From Caballeronia sp. dw_276 (GTDB lineage: Bacteria > Pseudomonadota > Gammaproteobacteria > Burkholderiales > Burkholderiaceae): 64,000 nt of DNA. This document shows positions 1 to 8,031 of this stretch, in pieces. Both the position numbers and the translations under genes were made by a program. The DNA is taken from positions 62,001-126,000 of the forward strand of contig NZ_JAAVUV010000016.1 of assembly GCF_018449635.1 (NCBI RefSeq). Reading direction: 5' to 3'. The number at the start of each line of letters is the position of its first letter. Within the stretch, counting starts at the first letter, position 1. The notes below the pieces were generated by a model, which did no database searches, was not told the DNA's origin, and saw only the letters and a list, made by a program, of their open reading frames with translations.

Positions 1-25
1 ACCTGTCCCGCATCATCAACCGATG

Positions 26-772
26 TCAATGACAACATCCTCCTGCTTCCTGCTGCACGTTGTCGTAACGATCGTGATGCCGCATCCAGTCCGTCATCCC
101 ATGTTCCTCATCGCGTCCCTTCGGCGTCATGTCGAGCAAGTCGTAAGCGCCGATAAGCGGCTCAACGCCACGTCCATAGGCCGAGAACGTGCGGAACACA
201 TTGTCCGCCTCGTCCTTGTAGAAGACGCTGACGCCAGGCATTTCGTCGCTGTCGAAGCCAGGCTCCCTGGTCTCGTGGGTCTGGAAGTTGTAGTCGATCT
301 TGCCCGTGGCGCGCTGCTCGGGCGTAAACGATACGTGATGATCGAAATTGAAATCGCTGCAAAATGACGACATCCAATTGAAGTGCCAGCCCATGCGTTT
401 CTTGAAGGCTTCGATTTTTGGAAGAGGCGCACGCGATACCGCGACATAAGCAACGTCGCGTTGCTCCACATGCATCAACGCACCGTCCATGTGATCCGAT
501 ACGAACGAGCAGCCTGTGCATCCCGCTTCCCAGTCCGGCCCCAGCATGAAGTGATACACGATCAACTGGCTGCGTCCGTTGAAGAGCTCAGCGAGCGTCT
601 TTCGACCATCCGGCGTTTCGAACGTATAGCTCTTCTCGACTTTCACCCACGGCAACGCGCGGCGTTTTTCGGCAAGCGCATCGCGTGCATGTGTCAACGC
701 CTTCTCCTCGGCCAGGTGCGCCTTTTGCGCGGCAAGCCACTCCTCTTGCGAAACTATCAGATGCTGTTCCAT
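26..772 (-). CDS. DUF899 family thioredoxin-like protein
   Basis: 248 residues, matching the DUF899 family, whose members have a thioredoxin-like fold and mostly unknown substrates. The sequence shows the family hallmark block with FMLGPDW followed by a GCTGCSF motif (Cys85, Cys88), and a Cys-Cys-His tail. There is no signal peptide, so it should be cytoplasmic. It is the last gene of a leftward unit ArsR, AHSA1, DUF899, 20 bp after the AHSA1 gene. Such proteins are commonly found beside ArsR/AHSA1 pairs. The family call is solid; the biochemical role is unknown. Confidence 0.85.
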   Translation of the reverse strand: MEQHLIVSQEEWLAAQKAHLAEEKALTHARDALAEKRRALPWVKVEKSYTFETPDGRKTLAELFNGRSQLIVYHFMLGPDWEAGCTGCSFVSDHMDGALMHVEQRDVAYVAVSRAPLPKIEAFKKRMGWHFNWMSSFCSDFNFDHHVSFTPEQRATGKIDYNFQTHETREPGFDSDEMPGVSVFYKDEADNVFRTFSAYGRGVEPLIGAYDLLDMTPKGRDEEHGMTDWMRHHDRYDNVQQEAGGCCH

Positions 773-792
773 CTTGCGTCCTCCTCCAGTGA

Positions 793-1221
793 TCAGGCGA
801 ATTCCCGTACAAGTCCGTCGAGGATTTCGTTCCAGCCGGACTCATGGTTATCGCGTGCGGTTTCATCGAAGAACTGCTCGTGCTTGAGCGTAAGCAAAGT
901 GAGTTCGCCGTCGCGCCTCAGCGTGAACGTGACGAGTGATTCGCGTTCGGGCGTGCTGCGCCATGCCCAGGTGTAGACGAGTTTTTCGTCCTGCACGACC
1001 TCCTTGAACACGCCGCTCACGTCGTGCGTCTCGCCGGCCGGCGTGCGCATGACGATCCGGAACCGCCCGCCGACGCGCACGTCCATTTCCGCGTGGACCA
1101 CGTTGTTATTGGCAGGATGCATCCACTTCACGAGTTGCGACGGTTCCGTCCACGCTGCAAAGATTTTGGCGGGACTTGCGTTGATTCGGCGCTGGAGCGT
1201 GAGGCTGGGTTTGTCGGACAT
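793..1221 (-). CDS. AHSA1/SRPBCC domain protein
   Basis: 142 residues covering one SRPBCC (START-like, AHSA1) hydrophobic-cavity domain. It runs from the N-terminal strand and the PAKIFAAWTEPSQLVKWM block to the long C-terminal helix SGWNEILDGLVREF. I chose the ATG at 1221 because a strong ribosome site (GGAGGAA) lies just before it and the family starts there; the frame stays open further upstream. The start lies inside the 3' end of the ArsR gene, giving a 94-nt overlap and probable translational coupling. Ligand unknown. Confidence 0.85.
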   Translation of the reverse strand: MSDKPSLTLQRRINASPAKIFAAWTEPSQLVKWMHPANNNVVHAEMDVRVGGRFRIVMRTPAGETHDVSGVFKEVVQDEKLVYTWAWRSTPERESLVTFTLRRDGELTLLTLKHEQFFDETARDNHESGWNEILDGLVREFA

Positions 1222-1550
1222 GGGTCTTCCTCCACAAAGGCGGCAAGGCGATCGAGGGTATCGGTCCAGAAGCGCTCGTAATGGGCGAGCCATTGCATGG
1301 CTTCCTCCATCGGTCCGGCGGCGAGCCGGCACACGACGGTGCGGCCCGTCTTGGTCCGCGTGATGAGCCCGGCATCCGACAACACATCGAGGTGCTTCAT
1401 CACGGCGGGCAGCGACATGGCAAACGGCTGCGCGAGTTCGCTGACGGACAAGTCCGCGCCGGCGGACAGACGTGCAAGCAGGGCGCGTCGCGTCGGGTCG
1501 GCCAGGGCGGTGAATGTGCGGTTCAAGGCCGCTTCCGAATACTTAACCAT
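1128..1550 (-). CDS. ArsR-family transcriptional regulator
   Basis: 140 residues. The winged helix is clear: LADPTRRALLARLSAG, then a recognition helix region LAQPFAMSLPAVMKHLDVLSDAGLI, and the wing TKTGRTVVCRL. No metal-binding cysteine cluster is visible in the DNA-binding domain, so this is the ArsR subtype paired with AHSA1 proteins rather than an arsenic sensor. The last 30 or so residues (rich in Pro, Ser, Arg) are read from DNA that also encodes the AHSA1 start and may carry no function. It heads the three-gene unit and probably represses its own promoter through the palindrome at its start codon. Confidence 0.85.
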   Translation of the reverse strand: MVKYSEAALNRTFTALADPTRRALLARLSAGADLSVSELAQPFAMSLPAVMKHLDVLSDAGLITRTKTGRTVVCRLAAGPMEEAMQWLAHYERFWTDTLDRLAAFVEEDPCPTNPASRSSAESTQVPPKSLQRGRNRRNS

Positions 1551-1560
1551 GGAGTTAAGT
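1541..1560. promoter_or_regulatory. Candidate ArsR operator over the start codon
   Basis: A perfect inverted repeat ACTTAA-N8-TTAAGT. The ArsR start codon (minus strand, 1548-1550) lies inside the spacer. The position fits autorepression by the small winged-helix protein encoded here. The palindrome is seen directly; binding is inferred. Confidence 0.5.
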
Positions 1561-1820
1561 TTAAGCGTTGATTGGAAGAAGTCAAGGAAGGCGTGGCCGT
1601 TTTGAAGCTAAGCGTTTACGCGCATACGACAAATCGCAGTGAAAAATAAAAGGTTCATCCGCTGAAGCGGCGGAAGACGTGACTTTTGTGCGTCGTTAGC
1701 ATCCTTTCGTGACAACACGTCGATATAAGCAGCGCGGCATGACGGTCACCACGGCTTGGCATACGGTTAGTCATACGAAATAAAAAGGTTATTCGACAAA
1801 TCCAAACCACGGGAAGATAA

Positions 1821-2969
1821 ATGACGAAAGTAGCTTCTATGGCCGTTGCGGCGGCAATAGCCGGCGTCGCGGTCTCAGCGCATGCGCAGAGCAGCGTGAC
1901 GCTTTATGGCGTGATCGACGAAGGACTGAACTTCACCAGCAACGCAAAAGACCACGGCACGGTCCAGATGAAAAGCGGTGATACCTACGGCAGCCGTTGG
2001 GGATTGAAAGGAAGTGAAGATCTTGGCGGCGGTTATCGCGCTATTTTCCAGTTGGAGAACGGCTTCGACGCAAGCAATGGGACGCTGAAACAAGGCGGCC
2101 GGGAATTCGGCAGGCAAGCGTACGTGGGTGTTCAATCCGACACTTACGGATCGCTGACCTTGGGACGCCAGTACGACCCGACGCTTGATTTATGGAGCGG
2201 CCTCACAAGCGCTGGTTCCATGACGGGGGACGTCTCGTCTCATCCGTTCGATAACGACAATGCCGACTTCGATTACCGCATCAACAACTCGGTGAAATAC
2301 ACGAGTCCGTCATATCGTGGCTTCAAGGGCGAAGCAATGTATGGCTTCAGCAATGACACGGGTTTCGCCAACAATCGCATGTACAGCGCGGCGGGCCAGT
2401 ATCAGAACGGCGGACTGACCGCGGCTGTTGGTTATCTCAAGCTCAACAATGCGGGAACCGCCACCGGCGCCGTTGCGACCGATACGGTTTTCGCGGGTTC
2501 ATCGCAGCAGAACATTGTGGCGGGCCTTGCATACAAGTTCGAAAATACGAAGATCGGTTTTTCGTATTCGCATGTCGATGTATATAACCCCACCAGCAAC
2601 GGCTATTTCGCCGCGGCTGCCACTCAGCCTGCGGGCGGCAAATGGACCTCATGGAAATTCGATAACTTCGAAATCAACAGCAAATATCTGTTCACGCCGA
2701 GCTTTTGGCTAGGCGGCGCCTACACATTCACCGAAGCGCATGTCCATTCCACGGTTGGCGATTTCTTGCCCAGGTGGCATCAACTCTCGCTCATGCTCGA
2801 CTATGACTTGAGCAAGCGGACATCGGTTTATGCGCAAGGTGTTTATCAGCATGTGGTGAGCGCGAATACGGGTACGGGCTTCGATTTTGCACAAACGCCT
2901 GCGTCCGCGGGGGTATCGTCGGGAGAGAATCAGATGGTTTATCGCGTCGCAATGATCCACCGGTTCTGA
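1821..2969 (+). CDS. Gram-negative trimeric porin (OmpC-like, Burkholderia type)
   Basis: 382 residues. A cleavable signal peptide (cut expected after Ala22, in SAHAQ) precedes SSVTLYGVIDEGLNF, the usual first strand of Burkholderia porins. The body shows alternating beta-strand sequence with YGSRWGLKGSEDLGGGYRAIFQLENGF, and the protein ends in Phe, the signal for insertion by the BAM complex. It should form a 16-stranded channel in the outer membrane for small solutes. Transcribed alone, with a GGAAG ribosome site. It lies beside, but convergent to, the lyase/transporter unit, so co-function is not implied. Confidence 0.95.
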   Translation: MTKVASMAVAAAIAGVAVSAHAQSSVTLYGVIDEGLNFTSNAKDHGTVQMKSGDTYGSRWGLKGSEDLGGGYRAIFQLENGFDASNGTLKQGGREFGRQAYVGVQSDTYGSLTLGRQYDPTLDLWSGLTSAGSMTGDVSSHPFDNDNADFDYRINNSVKYTSPSYRGFKGEAMYGFSNDTGFANNRMYSAAGQYQNGGLTAAVGYLKLNNAGTATGAVATDTVFAGSSQQNIVAGLAYKFENTKIGFSYSHVDVYNPTSNGYFAAAATQPAGGKWTSWKFDNFEINSKYLFTPSFWLGGAYTFTEAHVHSTVGDFLPRWHQLSLMLDYDLSKRTSVYAQGVYQHVVSANTGTGFDFAQTPASAGVSSGENQMVYRVAMIHRF

Positions 2970-2985
2970 TACGCAATCAACGCAA

Positions 2986-3005
2986 GCAGCGGCGAGCGCC
3001 GCTGC
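2986..3005. terminator. Hairpin between convergent genes
   Basis: GCAGCGGC and GCCGCTGC form a perfect 8-bp stem around a 4-nt loop, in the 46 bp between the convergent porin and transporter genes. No T-run follows, so it may be a weak or bidirectional terminator. Confidence 0.5.
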
Positions 3006-3015
3006 ATCTGAACAC

Positions 3016-4344
3016 TCAGGCTCCAGGCCCGGTACTCGTGGCGGTTCGAAAACGGGTCTCGGGCATCCGTATATAAACAATAAGAGACACCGCCGCCCAC
3101 GCGCTGACGTACCAGTAGAAATACTGCTCGTGTCCACTCGCCTTGAAGCGCAAGGCAACGAACTCTGTAGTTCCGCCGAGGATCGCAGTCGTCAGCGCGT
3201 ACGGCAGGCCGACCGCGAGCGCACGGATTCGCGCCGGAAAGAGTTCGGTCTTCGCAAGCATGTGAACCGACGTAAAGCCGCTCAACATTGCGAGGCCTGC
3301 AAACGACAGCAGGAACGCAACAAGCGGATCTTTCGTGTGGCTCAGCGCCGTGAACAACGGGACCGAAAACAGCGTACAGCACACGCCGAAGCAGATCAGA
3401 ACCGGACGGCGGCCGAACATGTCCGAGGCCAGGCCGAACAGCGGCTGCAGCGGCATGTAAAGCAGCAAGGCGAGCGAGGAGATGAATGTCGACGACTCCT
3501 TGCTGAGTCCGACTGAATTGACCAAATACTTCTGCATGTAGACCGTGTACGTATAAAAGCCGACGGTGCCACCCACGGTTATGCCGACTGCAAGCACGAG
3601 CTGACGCCAGTGCGCCAGCATTTCACGGCTGATCGGCGGGCCATGCTTTTTGGCGCTCTCGGCGAACGCTTCTGATTCCATTACGTTGCGGCGCATATAC
3701 AGCGCGAAGAGCGCAAGCAGCCCTCCGATCACAAACGGAATGCGCCAGCCCCAACGGTCGATCTGCTCCGATGTAAGCAGTACGTGCTGCATGACAAGCA
3801 GAAGACCGAGCGCCAGCAACTGGCCCGCGACAACGCTCACCTGAAGAAAGCCGAGATAAAAGCCGCGCCGGTTTTCGGGCGCGATCTCGCTGAGATACGT
3901 GGCACTCGTGCCGTATTCGCCGCCCATGCACAGGCCTTGCAACAAACGCGCGACGATCAGGATGACCGGTGCGAGCGCACCGATCGTGGCGTATCCCGGC
4001 GTAACCGCGATCATCAGGGATCCAACGCACATGCCCATGACCGACCACATGAGCGCCGCCTTGCGGCCGCGCTTGTCCGCATAAAGCCCGATCAGCCAGC
4101 TGCCGACAGGTCGCGCAATATACCCGACAGCCGCAATGGCCGCCGCGTTCATCAGCTGGACAGTGGGGTTATCGGCGGGGAAAAAAGCTTTCGCGAAGTA
4201 GATCGAGAAGATGCTGTATGCGAGGAAGTCGTACCACTCGATCACATTGCCCATCAACCCGCCGATGATCGATCGCAGCCGCACCGGATTCACGCGGGCC
4301 TGCGGTTCGACGTCGGGGAAGGGCACTGTACTGATTTTTGTCAC
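3016..4344 (-). CDS. MFS transporter, metabolite:H+ symporter (MHS) type
   Basis: 442 residues with about 12 membrane helices. MHS-family marks are the opening GNVIEWYDFLAYS, the loop LYADKRGRKAALM between helices 2 and 3, and LLQGLCMGGEYGTSATYLSEIAPENRRG. This family (KgtP, CitA, ShiA, ProP) imports organic acids or similar solutes with protons. The start is GTG with an AGGAG site 9 nt before it. It follows the lyase gene by 41 bp on the same strand, so the two likely form an operon in which it imports the lyase substrate or a precursor. Substrate not determined. Confidence 0.85.
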   Translation of the reverse strand: MTKISTVPFPDVEPQARVNPVRLRSIIGGLMGNVIEWYDFLAYSIFSIYFAKAFFPADNPTVQLMNAAAIAAVGYIARPVGSWLIGLYADKRGRKAALMWSVMGMCVGSLMIAVTPGYATIGALAPVILIVARLLQGLCMGGEYGTSATYLSEIAPENRRGFYLGFLQVSVVAGQLLALGLLLVMQHVLLTSEQIDRWGWRIPFVIGGLLALFALYMRRNVMESEAFAESAKKHGPPISREMLAHWRQLVLAVGITVGGTVGFYTYTVYMQKYLVNSVGLSKESSTFISSLALLLYMPLQPLFGLASDMFGRRPVLICFGVCCTLFSVPLFTALSHTKDPLVAFLLSFAGLAMLSGFTSVHMLAKTELFPARIRALAVGLPYALTTAILGGTTEFVALRFKASGHEQYFYWYVSAWAAVSLIVYIRMPETRFRTATSTGPGA

Positions 4345-4385
4345 GCTGAAGTCTCCTGAGTTCTCTTTGTTCTGGCGTGCCTGGG

Positions 4386-5273
4386 TTAATCGCTGCCCGC
4401 TGCGTATTGTTTGTCGAGACGGTCGAAGAGCGGCTTGTCGACAAGCCGCTGGCGTTCGTTGAACGGCGCGAGGAGCGTCGGGTCTTCATCGAGCTTGCCG
4501 GCATCGCGCAGCGCGCCGAGCGCCTTTTGCATGCCCAGCACGGCGCCCTGCAGTGCAGCGTTCGCATACAGGACGATGCCGAATCCCAGCGCTGCCAGCT
4601 CGCTTTGCGGGACGACCGGCGTCTTGCCGCCCACCACGATGTTGATCAGCTGAGGCGTGTCGAAAAGCGACGGCAACTGCTTGATTTCATCGAACGTTTC
4701 GACTGCTTCGATAAACAGGACGTCGGCGCCTGCCTCGGCAAAACGGTGTGCGCGTTCTATCGCCGCTTCGAAGCCATGCACGGCGCACGCATCGGTGCGG
4801 GCGACGATCTGGAAATTGGCGTCTTCGCGTGCATCGACGGCTGCGTGAAGCTTGCCGACCATTTCGCTGGTGGAGATGACGGCCTTGCCCGAAAAATGGC
4901 CGCATTTCTTCGGACTCACCTGATCTTCAAGCTGGATTGCATCGGCGCCTGCGCGCTCCAGCGTGCGGACGGTGTGGCGAACGTTGAGCGCGTTGCCAAA
5001 ACCGGTGTCGGCATCGACTAGCAGCGGCAGGTCCACGGCATCGCGTATGCGCGACGTGTGCTCCGCGATTTCGCTCAAACCCACGAAACCGAGATCGGGC
5101 AAGCCAAGCGACATGTTCGTCACGCCCGCGCCCGTGATGTACAGCGCCTTGAAGCCGGCGTCCGCGACCACGCGGGCGCTCATTGCGTTGAAGGCGCCCG
5201 GCATGAGCAAGGCCTGGCGTTGTTGTATGGCGGCGCGAAAGGCGGCGCGGCGTGCGGCGGAAGATTGCGACAT
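4386..5273 (-). CDS. Isocitrate lyase/PEP mutase superfamily carbon-carbon lyase
   Basis: 295 residues from the ATG at 5273, which has a GAGGAA ribosome site. A TIM-barrel enzyme of the ICL/PEP mutase superfamily: LLVDADTGFGN (metal-binding Asp87/Asp89), QLEDQ, and the flexible-loop motif KKCGH (residues 122-126) with Cys124. That cysteine is the catalytic acid/base in lyases such as 2-methylisocitrate and 2,3-dimethylmalate lyase. The PA4872-type oxaloacetate decarboxylases and PEP mutases do not, as I recall, keep this form of the loop, so a lyase is more likely. It is the first gene of an operon with an MHS transporter and appears controlled by the divergent sigma54 activator. Exact substrate unknown. 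Confidence 0.8.
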   Translation of the reverse strand: MSQSSAARRAAFRAAIQQRQALLMPGAFNAMSARVVADAGFKALYITGAGVTNMSLGLPDLGFVGLSEIAEHTSRIRDAVDLPLLVDADTGFGNALNVRHTVRTLERAGADAIQLEDQVSPKKCGHFSGKAVISTSEMVGKLHAAVDAREDANFQIVARTDACAVHGFEAAIERAHRFAEAGADVLFIEAVETFDEIKQLPSLFDTPQLINIVVGGKTPVVPQSELAALGFGIVLYANAALQGAVLGMQKALGALRDAGKLDEDPTLLAPFNERQRLVDKPLFDRLDKQYAAGSD

Positions 5274-5307
5274 GGCTGTTCCTCGTGAAGGGTATGTCAC
5301 GCTGTTC

Positions 5308-5322
5308 GCAGCATCCATGCCA
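5308..5322 (-). promoter_or_regulatory. Candidate sigma54 promoter of the lyase operon
   Basis: Read on the minus strand: TGGCAT-N5-CTGC, against the consensus TGGCAC-N5-TTGC. The invariant GG and GC are present with exactly 10 bp between them. Transcription would start near 5297, leaving a leader of about 24 nt with the ribosome site. The activator's presumed sites lie about 80-130 bp further upstream, the usual geometry. Confidence 0.6.
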
Positions 5323-5397
5323 GTTGTTGATTCGAGCCGAAGTTCCTTGCAAGACAAGCACTTGCGCTGATTGATGAACGCGTTGACATTGTTTCGA

Positions 5398-5446
5398 TGT
5401 TTCATCATCATGTTTCATCGAAATAGTTTGAAACACTTGTGAAACA
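5398..5446. promoter_or_regulatory. Upstream activating sites for the PrpR-like regulator
   Basis: Two TGTTTCAT copies (5398-5405, 5411-5418) face two TGAAACA copies (5429-5435, 5440-5446). They make a nested inverted-repeat array, and a partial copy TTGTTTCG precedes it at 5389. The innermost pair forms TGTTTCA...TGAAACA. The last half-site covers the activator's own GTG start, so the same array could serve autoregulation. Assignment to the PrpR-like protein is inferred from position. Confidence 0.6.
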
Positions 5447-7412
5447 TAGGAGTCGCGTCGTGGCCGCAGGAAATTACGCTTCCATATCCACCGCTCACCA
5501 TGGCAGGCCGGGCATCGCCGTTGTCAGCATCAGCCGCTTGCAGCGGCCGTGCGAAGCGCTCGCGCCGCGTTACCTCGATCACGCCCGGATCTTCCCCATA
5601 CGCGAAGGGTACGGCGCGGCAGTCGAGACGCTGCGCACGCTGATCGATGCTGGAAAAGTCGATGTGGTGCTGGCCGCAGGCTCGAACGGGGCTTACTTGC
5701 GAGAGCATTTGCCCGTGCCCGTGGTGATCGTGAAAGTGAACGGTTTCGACGTGCTGCGCGGCATAGCGGAAGCGACATCAAAGCGCCCGGGGGGGCGTAT
5801 CGGCGTCGTGCTTCACGATTCTGTTTCAACGGAGCTTGCCGCGTTGCGCTCGTGGCTCAACATCGAAGTGATCCAGCGGTCGTATCGTTCAATCGATGAA
5901 GTGCGCCGTGCCGTCGACGAGTTGGTCGCGCAGGGTTGCGCCACGATCATCGGGCCGGGCATGGCCTGCGATTTCGCCGAAAGCGCGGGGGTCGAAAGCG
6001 TCTTTCTCTACTCGCTGGGCGCGGTGGAAGAGGCGTTCGAGCGCTCCGTGGAACTCGCAAAGGTCAGCCGGGAAAAGGAGTCGAAGCGCTTGCGGTTGAA
6101 CACGATCGTCGGGCATCTTCGTGATGGCGTAGCGGCCTTCGATGACCTCGGCCAACTCGAAGCCGTCAACCCCGCGATGCTCGAACTGCTCGGCCTGGAT
6201 CGCGACGGCGCCGTGAACGACATCAGCGCGCAGATTGCGTCGAAGGTTGGCGCGTTGCTGCGTGAGGCGGCGGGACGGGATACGCCAATCGAAGACCGGA
6301 TCGAGCATATCGATGGCCGCGCGCTCAGCGTGAATTGCGTTCCCATGACCGAGCACGGCACGCGGACCGGGATGGTCGTGACCATGCAGGACGCTGTGGT
6401 CGCGCAACGTATCGACCGCTCGCTGCGCACGAGCCAACGGCCCAGGTATTTGACGGCACGGCATAGGCTGAGCGATCTTGTAGGCAGTTCACCCGCGCTC
6501 GAAAAAGTGCGCCGGCTCGCGCAGACCGGCGCCGCGCACGAAGCGACCGTGCTGCTGACCGGCGCAAGCGGCACGGGGAAGGAGCTGGTCGCCCAGGGTA
6601 TTCATATGGCAAGCCGGCGGCGCGGCAATCCGTTCGTCGCATTCAATTGTGCAGCGCTGCCGGAAGGACTCGTCGAAAGCGAATTGTTCGGTCACGAAGA
6701 GGGCGCATTCACAGGGGCCCGGCGCGGCGGCAAGCAAGGGCTTTTCGAAATGGCGCATACGGGCACCATCTTCCTCGATGAAATCGGCGAAATGCCGGCC
6801 GCATTGCAAAGCAGGTTGTTGCGAGTGCTGCAGGAGCGCGCGGTCATGAAGCTCGGTTCTGGCCAGTTGACGCCTGTCGATGTCCGCGTGATTGCGGCGA
6901 CGCATCGCGATCTCAAGGCGCTGGTCGAGAACGGCCGGTTTCGCGCGGACCTGTATTTCAGGCTCAATGTGCTGCATATCGAGTTGCCGTCGTTGCAAGA
7001 GCGGCGCGGCGACGTGCAGGAGATCGCGCGTCATGTGCTCAAGGCAATCGTAACGGAGTACCGGTTGCGCGCGGACATCATGCCGGAAGTCATGCGTATG
7101 CTCGCGCCGCTTTTTGCAAACTACGCATGGCCCGGGAACGTCCGTGAGCTTGCCAACTTGTTGACGCGCGCGGCCATTCACTTCGATGAATTGCAGCGCG
7201 GTTCGCAAGAGGATTTGCTTGCGGTGTTTCCGGAGCTGGCGGAGGCGGGTGTGCAGCAGAGCGCCGTGTCAAAGCCTCCGCCCGATGAACCCCTCACGCC
7301 CGACGTAGTGCATCGCACGCTTAGTGCGTGTGGTGGCAATCGCAGTGCCGCAGCAAAGCAACTTGGGATCAGCCGCACGACCATGTGGCGGCTTTTGAAG
7401 GAGGTTTCGTAA
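5439..7412 (+). CDS. Sigma54-dependent activator, PrpR family
   Basis: 657 residues from a GTG start. Domains in order: a PrpR_N-type sensor (about 22-205), a PAS-like segment (about 215-320), a sigma54 AAA+ domain (about 345-585), and a Fis-type helix-turn-helix at the end (NRSAAAKQLGISRTTMWRLL). The AAA+ domain has Walker A GASGTGKE (375-382), the sigma54-contacting loop GAFTGA (422-427), and Walker B FLDEIGE. In PrpR the N-terminal domain senses a tricarboxylate (2-methylcitrate). Here no prp genes adjoin, so the effector is probably an acid handled by the neighbouring lyase and transporter. It should drive the divergent operon with RpoN. Confidence 0.9.
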   Translation: MKHRSRVVAAGNYASISTAHHGRPGIAVVSISRLQRPCEALAPRYLDHARIFPIREGYGAAVETLRTLIDAGKVDVVLAAGSNGAYLREHLPVPVVIVKVNGFDVLRGIAEATSKRPGGRIGVVLHDSVSTELAALRSWLNIEVIQRSYRSIDEVRRAVDELVAQGCATIIGPGMACDFAESAGVESVFLYSLGAVEEAFERSVELAKVSREKESKRLRLNTIVGHLRDGVAAFDDLGQLEAVNPAMLELLGLDRDGAVNDISAQIASKVGALLREAAGRDTPIEDRIEHIDGRALSVNCVPMTEHGTRTGMVVTMQDAVVAQRIDRSLRTSQRPRYLTARHRLSDLVGSSPALEKVRRLAQTGAAHEATVLLTGASGTGKELVAQGIHMASRRRGNPFVAFNCAALPEGLVESELFGHEEGAFTGARRGGKQGLFEMAHTGTIFLDEIGEMPAALQSRLLRVLQERAVMKLGSGQLTPVDVRVIAATHRDLKALVENGRFRADLYFRLNVLHIELPSLQERRGDVQEIARHVLKAIVTEYRLRADIMPEVMRMLAPLFANYAWPGNVRELANLLTRAAIHFDELQRGSQEDLLAVFPELAEAGVQQSAVSKPPPDEPLTPDVVHRTLSACGGNRSAAAKQLGISRTTMWRLLKEVS

Positions 7413-7425
7413 AAGGAAGCGGGGC

Positions 7426-7941
7426 TTAGCGCGCCAGCCAATGCGTCAAGTTCGCAAGCCCATGGATGTCGTGCAGCCCGGCATGGCCGGCGACGAACCA
7501 CGCCGCGGTCCACGAGGCTCCGACAACCAGCAGGTCGCAGCGCCCGCTGTTCCACCAGTTGAGCGAATGACGCGTGGCGATCCACGGAACGCCGAGCGGG
7601 TTGGGCCAGTCGGCGAGCAGATGCATCAGGCCGCCACATGCGAAACCAAATGCCGGCGCGGCGAGGCGGTCGTGTCCGAGCCACCGGTACGAAACCACCA
7701 GCAGCGCAATCCAGCCAATGCCCCAATGGGTAACGGTACGGTGCGTGACCCACAGCCGGCGCTTGCGTGACCACCACGCCACTTCCAGCCAGTCCGGCGC
7801 GGTGGCGCCCGCGATCGCGGCCATGAAACTCAGAAGGACCCAGACGTGAAACGGCCCGACAGCGCCGCTATGAGCAACGATACTCGCCGCCACGACGCCG
7901 GCCGCGAAGCCGGTGGCGTGATGTGCCTTGCTTGATGCCAT
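7426..7941 (-). CDS. YdjM/DUF457-type membrane metal-dependent hydrolase
   Basis: 171 residues from the ATG at 7941; the frame is open to a GTG at 8025. MASSKAHHATGFAAG is the usual family start, but neither start has a strong ribosome site. It is a small membrane protein with four or five hydrophobic segments. Conserved polar motifs include KAHH near the N-terminus, ATAPDWLE, HRTVTHW and GGLMHLLADWPNPLGVPW. These His/Asp residues resemble the metal-binding set of the LexA-binding inner-membrane hydrolase family. Function unknown in most members. Transcribed alone, convergent with the activator gene. Confidence 0.75.
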   Translation of the reverse strand: MASSKAHHATGFAAGVVAASIVAHSGAVGPFHVWVLLSFMAAIAGATAPDWLEVAWWSRKRRLWVTHRTVTHWGIGWIALLVVSYRWLGHDRLAAPAFGFACGGLMHLLADWPNPLGVPWIATRHSLNWWNSGRCDLLVVGASWTAAWFVAGHAGLHDIHGLANLTHWLAR

Positions 7942-8031
7942 TGGAACGTTGCTGCTTGGAAGTTGGGGCCGCCATGTTTGCAGATGCGCGAGCAAAAAGA
8001 CAGGTGCGGTTACTGTATTTTTCACTTCTGC

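Noticed and set aside
4386..5273. Assignment of the lyase as prpB (2-methylisocitrate lyase)
   Set aside because: The motif fits the lyase group, but prpC and prpD are absent and the neighbour is a transporter, so a specific symbol is not justified.
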